A stretch of 64,000 bases of DNA from Legionella qingyii (GTDB taxonomy: Bacteria > Pseudomonadota > Gammaproteobacteria > Legionellales > Legionellaceae). Of the stretch, positions 35,473 to 44,887 are shown one piece after another. Position 1 is the stretch's first letter, and each line of letters starts with the position of its first letter. Both the position numbers and the translations under genes were made by a program. The stretch spans positions 62,001 to 126,000 of the forward strand of contig NZ_QHJG01000008.1 in assembly GCF_003184185.1 (NCBI RefSeq). The letters run 5' to 3'. Under the pieces are notes generated by a model that searched no databases, was not told where the DNA came from, and saw nothing but the letters and a program-made list of their open reading frames with translations.

Positions 35473-38400
35473 ATGCCGAATCAAGGCAAAATTATTAATG
35501 TTGTAAATCTTTGTCTAAAACAAAAAGGCAATATTGACTTCACATTGAATAAAAAAGGAGATTTCATTATCAAAATTGAAAAAACATTCCGTGCCGATGA
35601 ATATAGTTATTATGAATTCTTACAAAGTGACGTCGAAAAAATATTAGATATTGGAACTAAACCATTAAGAAATGAATTTAATTTAGGACTCGTAACAGCT
35701 GAAGCACACTGGAAAGAAATTTTCAAAAAAATTACGGGCAATAATCGCTTCTATTCAATTTTTAGTAAAAACCATGCTATCACTTTATCTGTCGAAAACG
35801 GAAAATATATAGTTTACGATCCGAATTACAACAAAAAAACCAAAGAGCTTGAATCAATTGATGACTTAATCAAAGAAATTAAAGATTGCTTTGATTATAA
35901 AGACGATTCTTTTGGACTAGCCATTCGTGCATTTGCTCCTCCTGATGCAACTCCTGAACACTACCCTTCACATGACGAGTTACATCAAATTTCCATTGCA
36001 GGTCAGATCGATACAAATTCCAGTTTCTTTGCGGCTATAGCAAATGATATCGACACCCTCGAATATTTATTTAAGCAGAACAAAATCAATTATGACACAC
36101 TAACAAAAGAATATTTTCGTCCTGAGTTTAACAATCTTTTAATACAACAACCAAAATCACCCATTCTAAAAAAAGCTGTTTTACAAGGAATTCAGTTCAC
36201 TCTCTTTGTTGGAAACCTTAAAGAAGCAGAAAAGTTAATTGATCATTATCGCAAAACATACACTGCAGTTGAAGAACAAGAAGAGTTAAAAAATGAATTG
36301 CAGATGCTTCTGGATCGCTCAGTAAAACAACTTGTGCTACCTATGAAAAGGGAAGCAGATTACACCAAAATATTAAAGTTATTAGATCAATTAAATCTTA
36401 CTCAAGAACATAAAAATCAAACGACTTATAATCATTTGCAACTTCTGACGTTTATTAAACAAGAAGTGGATTCTAATACAATAGACCAGTTTTTAAGTAA
36501 ACTGTCGCCAGAACAAATAATAAAACAAATTCAATGTGCTGCTATCGCCAACCAACATCATGTTTTACATTTGTTATTCAAGCAATTAATAAATGCCAAA
36601 ATTAACCCAAAATCATTTACTTCTATTTTTAACCAAGAGCTTATTCAAGCGATTAATGTGACCACTCTGAAAAAACTCTTTGAAAATGGCTTCATGGTTA
36701 ATCTTCAGGATCCTGATTTGCTCGCTCAATGCATGCAGCGTGACGATAAAACCATTTTTGAAACTTATGCCCACGCATGGCTTGCACAATCAAATTCGAC
36801 GCTTTGGGGACATGTCGAAAAACGTGAATACGATTTAATTGATCTAAGCACGCCGCTTGGCTCAATAACGCTACTCAATGCCCTTATTTTCCTGCGAAAA
36901 AATGAGCATGTTAAAAAAGCATGGAGAGATAATATTCCCGAAGAAATGCTCAAAAGTGCACTGACCATTGCCATATTGAATGGCAATAAAGAAATGAGTT
37001 TGTTTCTTCAGGAAAAACTGCAGTCCCAAAAAAGCCGCCTTGAACAAGACACCTTGGAATTCCTTTACACTAAAGGATTACAAGAAGAAGACTTATCTAT
37101 TTTAGATACTCTTACTCAATTAAAGTTCAACGTGCTGCGTAAAACCGAGGATATACGTGCACTCTTCATGTTATGTTTTGATTATGAAGATTACGCAATC
37201 ATCGAAAACTGTTTTGCAGATGCAAGCCCTAAAATAAAGAAACTCATTTTAGAATACAGTTTAAACTGGAATATTGCGCCTGTAATAACGATATGTGCTC
37301 AAAAGGCCCCTCAACTTTTTAATGAGTACCTCAATGCTTCGGCTACAAATACTAGAAATCTTGCCAAACTCAATCGAGTTATAACCAAGATTCCCTCCGA
37401 TATTCTTTCATTGAACGCAGTGCCACAAGAACAAAAAAAACGAATCAAAGACTTATTCAAGAATAAGCTTCCATCTCTAGCAAAAACATTATTTAGCAAA
37501 GTAACCTGGGAAGAAGAGGAACTCGATGAATTCCTCAATGACTTAATCCAGGACAAAAATGAAAATGGAATTAAATTATTATTACAACTCGCGCCAACAT
37601 TAAAGCAAAGACCAAAACTTATTGCCCTGCTGGCACAAAATAACCTGTTAATACCTTTAGACTTTTTACTCGATAGAGAAACAGTTGTAATTGATGATGA
37701 ATTAACAGAACAAATTTTTACATCCGCATTAGTCAATAACAATAAAAATTTGGTTGCCCGATTTTTGAGTCAAGGAAGAATAACCCCTGAAACTCTTTTA
37801 AAACAACCTATTGTAGAATTACTTAAACAAGCAATAGAAAAAGGTAATGACTCTGTTTTAGCACCATTTATTGAGTCTAATCTTAATTTCGGATTAGATT
37901 TTAAAGAATTATTTCTTTTTAGTTGTGCTCAAAAGCAAACAAAAATAGCCAATCAGCTCCTTGCCAAAGAATTTACTCTGAGCACGATTGAAAGAAAATC
38001 TGCAATTCAACAATTATTTGGTGATCAACCTATTCCTGCTTTGTTTGATAGAATCTATGAACAAGGCTATGGTAGACTTTATCAATTATTATTAAAATCC
38101 AACGTCCCCAATCCTAGAGCTTCGCTTCTGAATTCAATTAAAAATCCAGAGCAAGATCCTTCAATCCAAAGCAGCACACTTTATTTAAATCTTTTAAAAA
38201 GAGCAGTTAAAGAAAAAAATGAGAAGATATTTAATACTTTGTTTAAGCAAAGTGATCTTCCAAGTGCTCCCAATAAGAGTATTCTAGATGCGTTAAAAGA
38301 TCCTGTACTCTTTGCAAGTGTCTTCCCCTTATTTGAAAAGCAATACAGCCTGCAAATATTAATAACTGAAGCATTACAACAAAAAGAATGGGCGACACTA

Positions 38401-39783
38401 GGCAATCTTCTTGAAAATAAAAAATTGACCGACTTGGATGAGGACCTGCAACAGCCTATACAAGACCATGGTGCGGACATCATCAAGGCTTATATGGAGA
38501 ATCTCGAAGCCCATTATGATAAAACCGACGTACGTCCTAAGCTGTTTCAACTTCTGAACAGTACAAATCCTCAAGTTCTTACTCAATTAGCACATCCATA
38601 TAAAGAAGTAATTCAAAAAGCTCTGGAACGCGTTGAGCTCAAGATGCTGGAAGAGCAACTCGATTTAAACAATCAAATTTATCGTCATATTTTTGACAGT
38701 TTACCCTTGAAACAAGCATTGGAAGAACTTGCTAAAATATTTGCAGAATGTCAGAGGATTATTAATGAGCAGAACATTGATTTGGATCAGCCCATTGAAA
38801 ATCTGGAAATAGCGAATCATCTGGCGCAAATAAAAATTATTATGGCTGGAAAAGATATTGACCCAGATTACTTGAGTGAAAGCAATTGTGCGCTTTTGGA
38901 AAAACTAATCGATAACCCTCGATTTAAACAGGTTTGTCAATTGGAATTTAAGCTTCATTGCTTGCTCAGACAATTTCAAAGACCGCTTTCGATGCAAAAT
39001 GACGCCGTTGCTAATGAATTCCATACAACAATCAGATTACTTCGTGAAAGTTTAGCACGAGTAAACTTACCTGAGAATTTTGTTTTGCCTGAAATTCAAC
39101 GCTTTTTCGCGCCTCAAGCAAAAGTGATTTCACCAGAACCAAAAGAAATGGAGAAAAAATCGTTACCTTCTAAAAAAGATACGAAACAATCGAATTTGGA
39201 TAAATCGAATCTGGCTAAATTGAAAAAAAGCTGTACTGATGCAGTAAAAGATTATCTAAAACATCGTGACCAAACTTTAAGTTATTTTTCTTATTTTTTT
39301 GATTATTATCGTGGCCAAATTCGTGCCAAGCATTATAATAATTTGATTCAATCAGCTAAAACAAAACAAGAGTTGAATATTATCGAATATGCAATTTTAG
39401 CAAATAATAACACGACTCAATTGAAAAAGGATTTGATGTCAAAACTTCAAATTACAAATGAAAATACTGCCAGGAAGAAGCTCGAAGCCGTGATTCGAAA
39501 ATCTTTTACTAAGGATGAGTTGCCCCATATAGATGCACTGATTGATTCAATCAATCAAAAAGTTAATGGGAATAATAGAATTCTAACTAAAACCTTATTT
39601 AAAGAGGAATTGGAATATTTAAATCAAATATGCAAGCCTCAACCTCAAGGTACCATGAAAAATTATTCGTTCTTTACTCCTGCAAAGCAAAGTCTAGTCA
39701 CTGGATTTTGGCAATGGATTGTTAGCTGGCTTAGCAATGACAGCTCCTCTACCATTGAGCACAAATTATCAATGAGCAAATAA
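35473..39783 (+). CDS. Very large helical-repeat protein, candidate Dot/Icm effector
   Basis: A 1436-residue protein with no signal peptide. ATG 35473 has GAGGAG eight bases upstream. Residues 1-39 match the fused decarboxylase gene before it. About 60-135 carries NHAITLSVENGKYIVYDPNYN-like strands that could be the His/Asp half of a papain-fold domain, but the segment that would hold the nucleophile is absent. Residues about 150-1200 are degenerate ankyrin-like helical repeats (for example SLFLQEKLQSQK, LLKSNVPNPRASLLNSI). The C-terminal part has a basic helix region (PSKKDTKQSNLDKSNLAKLKK) and ends polar (STIEHKLSMSK). Translocation is inferred from these traits. Confidence 0.75.
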   Translation: MPNQGKIINVVNLCLKQKGNIDFTLNKKGDFIIKIEKTFRADEYSYYEFLQSDVEKILDIGTKPLRNEFNLGLVTAEAHWKEIFKKITGNNRFYSIFSKNHAITLSVENGKYIVYDPNYNKKTKELESIDDLIKEIKDCFDYKDDSFGLAIRAFAPPDATPEHYPSHDELHQISIAGQIDTNSSFFAAIANDIDTLEYLFKQNKINYDTLTKEYFRPEFNNLLIQQPKSPILKKAVLQGIQFTLFVGNLKEAEKLIDHYRKTYTAVEEQEELKNELQMLLDRSVKQLVLPMKREADYTKILKLLDQLNLTQEHKNQTTYNHLQLLTFIKQEVDSNTIDQFLSKLSPEQIIKQIQCAAIANQHHVLHLLFKQLINAKINPKSFTSIFNQELIQAINVTTLKKLFENGFMVNLQDPDLLAQCMQRDDKTIFETYAHAWLAQSNSTLWGHVEKREYDLIDLSTPLGSITLLNALIFLRKNEHVKKAWRDNIPEEMLKSALTIAILNGNKEMSLFLQEKLQSQKSRLEQDTLEFLYTKGLQEEDLSILDTLTQLKFNVLRKTEDIRALFMLCFDYEDYAIIENCFADASPKIKKLILEYSLNWNIAPVITICAQKAPQLFNEYLNASATNTRNLAKLNRVITKIPSDILSLNAVPQEQKKRIKDLFKNKLPSLAKTLFSKVTWEEEELDEFLNDLIQDKNENGIKLLLQLAPTLKQRPKLIALLAQNNLLIPLDFLLDRETVVIDDELTEQIFTSALVNNNKNLVARFLSQGRITPETLLKQPIVELLKQAIEKGNDSVLAPFIESNLNFGLDFKELFLFSCAQKQTKIANQLLAKEFTLSTIERKSAIQQLFGDQPIPALFDRIYEQGYGRLYQLLLKSNVPNPRASLLNSIKNPEQDPSIQSSTLYLNLLKRAVKEKNEKIFNTLFKQSDLPSAPNKSILDALKDPVLFASVFPLFEKQYSLQILITEALQQKEWATLGNLLENKKLTDLDEDLQQPIQDHGADIIKAYMENLEAHYDKTDVRPKLFQLLNSTNPQVLTQLAHPYKEVIQKALERVELKMLEEQLDLNNQIYRHIFDSLPLKQALEELAKIFAECQRIINEQNIDLDQPIENLEIANHLAQIKIIMAGKDIDPDYLSESNCALLEKLIDNPRFKQVCQLEFKLHCLLRQFQRPLSMQNDAVANEFHTTIRLLRESLARVNLPENFVLPEIQRFFAPQAKVISPEPKEMEKKSLPSKKDTKQSNLDKSNLAKLKKSCTDAVKDYLKHRDQTLSYFSYFFDYYRGQIRAKHYNNLIQSAKTKQELNIIEYAILANNNTTQLKKDLMSKLQITNENTARKKLEAVIRKSFTKDELPHIDALIDSINQKVNGNNRILTKTLFKEELEYLNQICKPQPQGTMKNYSFFTPAKQSLVTGFWQWIVSWLSNDSSSTIEHKLSMSK

Positions 39784-39800
39784 TAACATAACCGCGCTTA

Positions 39801-39890
39801 TAGCCTGGGTGAAATCAACAGGGAACCTGGGCTAAATACTTTTGTCCCTCTTTAGAAAACCTGGGTTTCTCTTCGCTTCAACCCACGGTA
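39801..39890. repeat. Inverted repeat of the CCTGGGT family after the effector gene
   Basis: TAGCCTGGGTGAAATC at the left and TTTCTCTTCGCTTCAACCCACGGTA at the right pair imperfectly. AACCTGGGCT and AACCTGGGTT lie inside. It marks the 3' end of the large gene and precedes a MITE. Confidence 0.55.
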
Positions 39891-39920
39891 CTTTTATTTT
39901 CGGAAATATAATGGATCAAT

Positions 39921-40045
39921 CAGGACTTACGAAAAACTCCAAGATCGAGGCAAAAACTGTTTTAAATGAGGGAGTTTAGATAAACTAAATAACTGAATGA
40001 AAAAAATTTTTTTAACGAAAAGATTGGTTTTTTTCGTAAGTCCTG
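39921..40045. mobile_element. 125-bp MITE with 16-bp perfect terminal inverted repeats and TCAAT target duplication
   Basis: The left end is CAGGACTTACGAAAAACTCC. The reverse complement of the right end is CAGGACTTACGAAAAAAACC, identical over the first 16 bases. It is flanked by direct TCAAT at 39916-39920 and 40046-40050, the footprint of a transposition. The interior is AT-rich and non-coding, so it was moved in trans. It ends 11 bases before the first ATG of the next gene. Confidence 0.85.
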
Positions 40046-40055
40046 TCAATAAATT

Positions 40056-41168
40056 ATGCTACGATTAGGCATTTTTTATTATGGTCATAATATAATGCAG
40101 GACGCACTAAAAAAAATCTTTCAAAAATATCCTCAAACAGAAGCTCCTTTTATGCATGAACAACTTGCAGAATGGAGTGTCACACGTCCATTGACTGGGT
40201 TACGAGTAGCTCATCATGTTCCTGTAGTAACCAATACTTTATTAAAAATAGCTTGCTTAATTGCAGCAGGAGCCGATGTCACCGTCACCAATCCTACAGA
40301 ATTTTGTCATGCTCATCCACAGGCAGTATCCTCTTTAAAGGAGGCCAAAGTTCGTTATGTAGACGATCCACGCTCACTTGCTGGAGAACCATTTGATCTT
40401 TATTTTGATTGTGGCGGACAGCTTTATCAATTTCTTGGAAAGCCTAAAATTGGTGCAATCGAATTAACCGGTTCTGGGGATCAATTTTACCGACAGCAAC
40501 TACTTAATTTTCCTGTGATTAGCGTGGATCGCACGATGACAAAACAACTCGAGACAGTTTTTGGGTGTGCTGAAAGCAGTCATGTGGCTCTGGTTCAATT
40601 GACAGGAGTCAATCTCGCTGAAACCTCATGGATTATTTTTGGTTTTGGGAAAATCGGCCGAGGACTCGCCTATTTTTGCACACAGAATAAAATTCCTGTA
40701 GTTGTTGTTGAGCCGACTGAACAACAACGAAATTTAGCCCAAAAGTTAGGTATCAAAGCAATCGCTCCTCAGGATTTCAGTGAGTTGGAACGTGCATTAA
40801 TCGAAGTGAATGTTGTTGTTAGCGCAACAGGGAAAAAAGCAGTGATGAACGAATATCCTCACTCCTGGTTCAGCGGAAAAATTTTAGCTAACTTAGGAGT
40901 CTATGATGAGTTTGGTCCTCACTTTAGTGATGATGAGGTCTTAAATCATAAAATGCCAATCAATTTCGTACTCCATGATCCGACACCAATGAAATATATC
41001 GATCCGGAGTTTTATATTCATAACCTTGCTGCATTAATGCTTCTGAACGAAAAACTGACGCCTGGAGTGCATGGAATATCCTCAACTTTAGATAATCGTA
41101 TTGTTCAGAATTGGTGTGCCCATCATTCATTTCCATTAGATGCAATTAATGCTTGGTTGCATTTATAG
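40056..41168 (+). CDS. Adenosylhomocysteinase-like NAD-binding protein
   Basis: A 370-residue protein with the fold pattern of S-adenosylhomocysteine hydrolase. LTGLRVAHHVPVVTNTLLKIACLIAAGADVTVTNP resembles the catalytic-domain start, WIIFGFGKIGRGLAYF is the Rossmann motif, VNVVVSATGKKAVMN and LANLGVYDEFGPHF follow, and a terminal HPSFP-like tail ends the chain. It is about 60-100 residues shorter than true SAHH (430-470), and several substrate motifs are not evident, so the reaction is uncertain. The start is unclear because a MITE lies just upstream; ATG 40095 is an alternative. The MFS gene follows. Confidence 0.7.
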   Translation: MLRLGIFYYGHNIMQDALKKIFQKYPQTEAPFMHEQLAEWSVTRPLTGLRVAHHVPVVTNTLLKIACLIAAGADVTVTNPTEFCHAHPQAVSSLKEAKVRYVDDPRSLAGEPFDLYFDCGGQLYQFLGKPKIGAIELTGSGDQFYRQQLLNFPVISVDRTMTKQLETVFGCAESSHVALVQLTGVNLAETSWIIFGFGKIGRGLAYFCTQNKIPVVVVEPTEQQRNLAQKLGIKAIAPQDFSELERALIEVNVVVSATGKKAVMNEYPHSWFSGKILANLGVYDEFGPHFSDDEVLNHKMPINFVLHDPTPMKYIDPEFYIHNLAALMLLNEKLTPGVHGISSTLDNRIVQNWCAHHSFPLDAINAWLHL

Positions 41169-41351
41169 TATGGAGGTAATACAACGAGACCTGAGGTATT
41201 GGAACGTATTAGAACATCCACGTTTTCGTTACCCTGCCCCAAGCTGCTGCGATCAGCGCAAATTTAACTCAAGCTGCGCCTTAATTTTCAAAATAAATTT
41301 ACACTCTCTCCATGATGCTATATATTTCGCCTTTTTTCTTGAAACAGATTA

Positions 41352-42578
41352 ATGAATTTATTGCACCCAACACCTTCACACAGCTCCAAAAGAACCATTA
41401 TATGGTTAGTCAGCGTATTCTTTCTTTTGTTTCAATTTTTCTTGCAATTATCATCAGGGATTATTATTGGCGCTATAATGCATGAGAAACAACTCACAGC
41501 ATTCACTGCCGGTCTATTAAGTAGTGCTTTTTATTATGTTTATACCACAATGCAAATTCCCGTAGGTCTTCTTTTTGATCGATACAATACGCGAACTCTA
41601 TTATCCTTAAACGCCTTACTGTGTGCCTTGGGTTGTTTGCTATTTTCTACTGGATACAACTTATTCGTGCTATTTCTTGGGCGTCTCATTATCGGTGGCG
41701 GCTCTGCTTTTGCGTTTGTAGGTATGACACGTGTGCTGCGCCAACATTATCCCCTAAGGCTATATGCGTTTATGATCGGGCTTACAGAAACTCTAGGATT
41801 TACTGTTACGGTATTGTGCATGATTGGAATGGGCTCCCAGATAAGTCGCATTAGCTGGCATTACTTTCTTGCAGGAAGCGGTATCATAGGTCTTTTAATT
41901 GCTTTTTTATGTTTGAATTTTATTCCAAGTAATAAACCTGTAATTACGGATCATCATCAGTATAAAAAACATTTGCTACTTATGCTAAAAAATAAATTAG
42001 TATGGATTAATGGATTATTTGTTGGTCTAGAGTTTTCGGTTATTACTGTTTTTGCTGCAATGTGGGCAGTTCCTTTCCTTCAGTTAAAATTAAACTGTTC
42101 TCTAGAAACTGCCAGTATACTTACATCCATGACTTTATTAGGAGCGGGTTTAAGTTGTCCTATTTACGGCTGGCTCTCAATTCATTTGTCTAAACGCAAA
42201 CCACTTATTCATATTTCATGCTTATCAACTGCCATTTTATTTATTCTTGTTCTTTTCATACCCACACACGCTATTTTCCTCACTGGGGTACTTTTGTTTG
42301 CAATTGGGCTATGTTGCGGCGCGTATATGCTTGCATTTACCATCGCGAATGAACTAGCGCCACCTGAGTCGCTCTCTGCATGCACTGGGTTTACCAATAC
42401 CTTAGCAATGGCTTCAGCCCCTCTTCTACAACCACTGGTAGGCTATTTACTGGATTACTCTAAAGGCGATACAAACCTCCATACCCTATATGATTATCAA
42501 CTTACTCTATTAATTATTCCAGCTGCATTAATTATTGCCAGTGCACTGTCCCAATTTCTTCCTGAAAAAGAGAAGTAA
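41352..42578 (+). CDS. Major facilitator superfamily transporter
   Basis: A 408-residue protein with about twelve membrane helices. The loop between helices 2 and 3 reads PVGLLFDRYNTRTLL, the MFS signature (G-x-L-x-D-R-x-x-x-R/K). The second half repeats it as PIYGWLSIHLSKRKPLI. Helices start at about residue 15 (WLVSVFFLLFQFFLQLSS). Substrate is not readable; Legionella encodes many such transporters for amino acids and nucleosides. It lies 183 bases after the SAHH-like gene on the same strand and could share its transcript. Confidence 0.88.
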   Translation: MNLLHPTPSHSSKRTIIWLVSVFFLLFQFFLQLSSGIIIGAIMHEKQLTAFTAGLLSSAFYYVYTTMQIPVGLLFDRYNTRTLLSLNALLCALGCLLFSTGYNLFVLFLGRLIIGGGSAFAFVGMTRVLRQHYPLRLYAFMIGLTETLGFTVTVLCMIGMGSQISRISWHYFLAGSGIIGLLIAFLCLNFIPSNKPVITDHHQYKKHLLLMLKNKLVWINGLFVGLEFSVITVFAAMWAVPFLQLKLNCSLETASILTSMTLLGAGLSCPIYGWLSIHLSKRKPLIHISCLSTAILFILVLFIPTHAIFLTGVLLFAIGLCCGAYMLAFTIANELAPPESLSACTGFTNTLAMASAPLLQPLVGYLLDYSKGDTNLHTLYDYQLTLLIIPAALIIASALSQFLPEKEK

Positions 42579-42675
42579 GCTGCAAATAATTACTTTTCTC
42601 TTTTTCCCCTATTAATAAAACCTTAATAATCTATCTATAAAATAACAAATATTGCCCAGTATGTAGTTATTTTAT

Positions 42676-44781
42676 ATGGCGACTTCCAAAACAGATATCA
42701 GAAAACCTATCGGCCCTGCCCAAAAAGAAATAAGTTACTTCGTCGTATTTGGCGATAGCCTTTCTGACGGAAAAAACATGGGGGAAAAATTTTCTTTTCT
42801 AGGATCCTTTATAAATGGGCTCTGGGACAAAGAGCTAGGATTGGATAAGTCCCCCAAAGAACGCTTTACCAATGGTTATACCTGGGCAGACGTGCTGCGA
42901 GCGACCCTCATTAGCAAATTCATTAATGAGGATAAAATAAAGAAAGATACTGAACATCATTTTGGAAAATATAATCTTGACTCTGCGGATATCAGTGATG
43001 ATATTCTTTATCAATCACCCTATCAGCGAAAGAGATACACTTCGAATGAAGTTGAGGCTGAATCAAATGAAGTGCAACGTAAAAAACATGCACAGGATAG
43101 AGATGAAGGCCATCTATTCGCGGCAAAACGAGAAAGCACTCCAGAAAACGAAAAAGAGCCAAGATATACACTTGATAATGCTGACTTAACTGATGCCGCA
43201 ATCGCAGGTCGATACAGAAAAAATGTCCCGGATCCTCGCAAAGAAAAGAGGCTCACCAAAGCTCCACTGCAAGAATCCTCTGATGATATATCAGACAAAT
43301 TGATATCAGATCCCCGTTATAGGCAATACGTTCAAGAATATTACTCTCTTGATAATGGCCGGACTGCGCAATTTAACGGTCGAAATTTCTTTGTAAATTA
43401 TAGCCAGGGTGGTGCAACATCTTATGATTACAGCTGGAGTGTTGATTTTCTTTCCTTTTATTCCCTGCTTACATCGATAAAGCTTTTTTTCACCCGTTTG
43501 CTTGTATCCAACTTATCGAAGCAGGTAGCGCAATTCTTAGAAGATAATGAGAAACAGGAAGTTACTAAAGAACAAAAGGAAAAGACACTTATTACTATAT
43601 TTTCCGGGGCAAATGATTTAATTACAGCAAATTCGGACCTAACAAAGGAAGCTGCTGATCGTGCGGTACAGAGTAACATTGATAATATTGAGAAATTAAT
43701 TAAACAAGGTTATAAAAATTTTGTTTTATGTAATTTGCCCGATCTATCATTAACTCCACGTTTCCAGAATAAATCACCTGAGGAGTGTCAACACGCTCGA
43801 GAAATATCAAACTATTTCAATGCGCAATTAAGAACCAAATATCTGGAGCTGCAAACAAAACTAAATAAGAACCGTCCTGATTGCTCTATTGATCTTTTTA
43901 ATATCAATCAAGTCTTTAGCACAGTTTATAATGATGTCCTTGATAAGGGCAAAGATTCAAAATACCATGAATATTTTGATAAAGACAAACTAAAAGAGCC
44001 CTACATAGATTCACCTGAATATAAAATAACCCCGGAGGGGACATCTCCAGGAGCGAAACATATGTTTTGGGATGATGTTCACCCAACTGCTACGATGCAT
44101 GCCTTGTTAATGTCCGAATACTACAAAAGTCCGGAAGGTTTGGGTAAATATAAACTCTCGGCACCTCCAGAACAAAGTGCAGCCCAATTATGCAAACAAT
44201 TTAAACAGAAATACCACGAAAAATTAGAACATGGCTGGTTTAGCTTTTTGAATTCAGATTCGAAACTTCCTATTGATTATAAAGATCCAGAAAAAGCTCT
44301 TATCACCATATTACGTTATGCTCTTGATGAAGAGAACGAAGATGCGGATTTCGTACGTGAAGCCATGAGCGATTTAGGTTGGTGGGTAAATGATGAGCCC
44401 AACATGTGCATCCCCGCGCTAACTGATGCTATGTGGATTGTAGATCCTAAACATGCGAAAAAACTGCAAGAACAATTAGACCCTCATCTAGCTAAACTTG
44501 ATTCATCTGGAGTGATACTCAGCGCATTGAAGAATCCGGAATTGGAAGAACAGTCAGAGCCTCATCTGGCTAAATTTAATTCATCTGCAGTTGCTCCCAG
44601 CGCATTGAAGACTTCAAAAGATGATAAAAAGAATCATCCCCAAAAAATTCCTCCAGAACTGACTTTTGCTCCTGACGTAAAAGAACGATTGCAAAAGCTG
44701 CAAGATCGATGGGATAAAGAGAAAGAACAAAAGCTGGCTCAGGTAAACCAAGGGTCTTCAGTGCCCCAAACTGGATTCTAG
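42676..44781 (+). CDS. SGNH/GDSL hydrolase with large insertion, candidate effector
   Basis: A 701-residue protein without a signal peptide. Block I YFVVFGDSLSDG has nucleophile Ser28. Block III SGANDL is near residue 310, and DDVHPTATMH near 466-472 gives Asp/His, so the triad is intact. Between blocks I and III, residues about 95-230 form a charged insertion with three imperfect DxADISD-like repeats. After residue 480 a C-terminal extension follows with a duplicated 26-codon unit (EPHLAKFNSS-like) and a Lys/Glu-rich end. Family knowledge: such enzymes are lipases, phospholipases or esterases. Size and tail suggest a translocated enzyme; this is inference. Confidence 0.78.
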   Translation: MATSKTDIRKPIGPAQKEISYFVVFGDSLSDGKNMGEKFSFLGSFINGLWDKELGLDKSPKERFTNGYTWADVLRATLISKFINEDKIKKDTEHHFGKYNLDSADISDDILYQSPYQRKRYTSNEVEAESNEVQRKKHAQDRDEGHLFAAKRESTPENEKEPRYTLDNADLTDAAIAGRYRKNVPDPRKEKRLTKAPLQESSDDISDKLISDPRYRQYVQEYYSLDNGRTAQFNGRNFFVNYSQGGATSYDYSWSVDFLSFYSLLTSIKLFFTRLLVSNLSKQVAQFLEDNEKQEVTKEQKEKTLITIFSGANDLITANSDLTKEAADRAVQSNIDNIEKLIKQGYKNFVLCNLPDLSLTPRFQNKSPEECQHAREISNYFNAQLRTKYLELQTKLNKNRPDCSIDLFNINQVFSTVYNDVLDKGKDSKYHEYFDKDKLKEPYIDSPEYKITPEGTSPGAKHMFWDDVHPTATMHALLMSEYYKSPEGLGKYKLSAPPEQSAAQLCKQFKQKYHEKLEHGWFSFLNSDSKLPIDYKDPEKALITILRYALDEENEDADFVREAMSDLGWWVNDEPNMCIPALTDAMWIVDPKHAKKLQEQLDPHLAKLDSSGVILSALKNPELEEQSEPHLAKFNSSAVAPSALKTSKDDKKNHPQKIPPELTFAPDVKERLQKLQDRWDKEKEQKLAQVNQGSSVPQTGF
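44470..44625 (+). repeat. Tandem duplication, two 78-bp units, inside the GDSL gene
   Basis: The unit starting GAACAATTAGACCCTCATCT at 44470 recurs at 44548 as GAACAGTCAGAGCCTCATCT, each 26 codons, in frame. The units have drifted apart, so the duplication is not very recent. Confidence 0.7.
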
Positions 44782-44887
44782 AGAGCAGTTAAAGAACACC
44801 AATTAATATTTATCTACTATATTAATATGTAGAATTATCAAACTAAAACTGAGGTTTAGCTTCTCTTTAAAATTTGATGGGATCTAC

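Noticed and set aside
41140..41352. 70-codon frame overlapping the SAHH-like gene end
   Set aside because: No ribosome site and cysteine-rich chance composition.
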